The notes under the pieces were generated by a model that worked only from the letters and a program-made list of their open reading frames with translations, did not search any database and was not told where the DNA came from. Made by a program: the position numbers and the translations under genes. Source: Sedimentisphaerales bacterium (GTDB lineage Bacteria; Planctomycetota; Phycisphaerae; Sedimentisphaerales; Anaerobacaceae). Taken from it: a stretch of 32,779 nt of DNA. The DNA lies in contig JANQFY010000384.1 in the NCBI GenBank assembly GCA_028277585.1, forward strand, positions 1 through 32,779, written 5' to 3'. Every line of letters begins with the position of its first letter. The stretch's first letter is position 1. This document shows positions 32,365 through 32,779 of the stretch, piece after piece.

Positions 32365-32410
32365 ACGCTCCACTCGAACGCTCTACGCTTGAAACTCCTC
32401 CGAACAATCT

Positions 32411-32420
32411 CTCACGTGAG
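32411..32420. repeat. CTCACGTGAG palindrome in kinase leader
   Basis: A perfect ten-base palindrome with a CACGTG core, just downstream of the predicted start of the kinase transcript, where a repressor would act. Short, so chance is not excluded. Confidence 0.35.
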
Positions 32421-32437
32421 TCTATCAGACGTGTGCG

Positions 32438-32446
32438 ATTGTAGCA
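32438..32446 (-). promoter_or_regulatory. Extended -10 promoter of fusion kinase gene
   Basis: On the minus strand TGCTACAAT forms an extended -10 box (TG plus TACAAT), the same nine bases as at the beta-helix promoter (16127-16135). No good -35 is seen. Transcription would start near 32431, about 67 bases before the ATG. Confidence 0.42.
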
Positions 32447-32547
32447 ACTCAGAGTAATTGGGGCAGGGAGGCCGCCCTTCGGGGGAGAACGGGGGCTAAA
32501 GCGAGTAATGAGTTAGGCGTGGTGCATTCTGTCCGCGTTGCCCATTT

Positions 32548-32569
32548 CAGAATAAGTAGTTTCCACAAT
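32548..32569 (+). repeat. 22-base motif, copy 2
   Basis: CAGAATAAGTAGTTTCCACA plus AT; 20 of 22 positions agree with copy 1 near 23346. It lies 85 bases before the ATG of the exported protein at the window end. The two copies have the same orientation relative to the gene that follows. Confidence 0.5.
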
Positions 32570-32654
32570 TGACGAGGCGTTTGAAGCGGGGGAGCATAGG
32601 CTGTCCCGCGGTGGATTGCGGGTGTTTCGGCATCATCTCTATAGGGAGACTAAG

Positions 32655-32779
32655 ATGAAACGGTTCTTCAAAGGTATCGAAAAGGGGCGTCGCTGCGCGC
32701 TCGATCGGTGTGGCCTGTGGATTCTCGCCGCCTGCATCCTGGTCCAGGGGACGACCGCCTCGGGGCGTGTCACCGGGAT
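32655..32779 (+). CDS. N-terminus of an exported protein (3' end outside window)
   Basis: Only 41 codons are visible. The start is well supported: GGGAG lies about seven bases before the ATG. The sequence has a basic N-region (MKRFFKGIEKGRRCALDR), a hydrophobic core (WILAACILVQG) and a TASG-like cleavage region, so a signal peptide is likely. The rest lies beyond the window and no function can be given. It follows the 22-base motif and a set of competing GCGGG/CCCGC repeats, and diverges from the fusion kinase gene. Confidence 0.72.
   Translation, partial: MKRFFKGIEKGRRCALDRCGLWILAACILVQGTTASGRVTG

Overview
This window looks like bacterial chromosome from a Planctomycetota lineage, most likely Phycisphaerae or Sedimentisphaerales type. 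The reasons are: several large secreted proteins with lamin-tail, CotH and beta-helix domains; an orphan pseudopilin-like protein with an FTLIEL leader; a PQQ-type propeller with an exposed signal peptide; GC-rich sequence; and loosely packed genes with long leaders. No rRNA, tRNA or ribosomal-protein gene is present, so this placement is inference from protein repertoire only. I saw no CRISPR array, transposase, integrase or phage gene.

Layout. Bases 1-2394 hold the 3' part of a giant secreted lamin-tail protein, facing a NagX/HGSNAT-like membrane acyltransferase (2391-3512, minus). Bases 3930-11044 form a tight export operon: a TolC-like outer-membrane lipoprotein, a long periplasmic adaptor (MacA/HlyD type), a MacB-type ATPase, and two tandem, equal-length FtsX/MacB permeases. 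Bases 11318-19062 carry secreted or surface proteins: a PQQ-type propeller, a CotH plus lamin-tail protein, a cysteine-rich small protein, an SGNH hydrolase, and a beta-helix protein ending in three DUF5648-like repeats. A pseudopilin-like protein follows at 19256-20035.

Bases 20245-25931 are mixed housekeeping and signalling genes: an NhaC-type antiporter, a small lipoprotein, a ribbon-helix-helix protein, a GNAT acetyltransferase, a small membrane protein and a four-CBS protein. Bases 26154-28565 are a two-gene metabolic operon (iron-dependent alcohol dehydrogenase, then glycerate kinase). A secreted protein of unknown function follows. Bases 29398-32364 (minus) encode a fusion of a GlmU-like nucleotidyltransferase with a GHMP sugar kinase. 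The window ends in the first 41 codons of another exported protein.

How the parts fit. The export operon is self-contained: outer-membrane channel, adaptor, ATPase and two permease types that could form a heterodimer. The alcohol dehydrogenase and glycerate kinase probably act in sequence, feeding an aldehyde- or hydroxyacid-derived three-carbon unit into glycolysis. The fused kinase/nucleotidyltransferase could turn a free sugar into an NDP-sugar in one polypeptide. The most unusual observations are this fusion, the tandem permeases, a 22-base motif repeated in two intergenic leaders in the same orientation to the downstream gene, and several palindromes overlapping candidate promoters.
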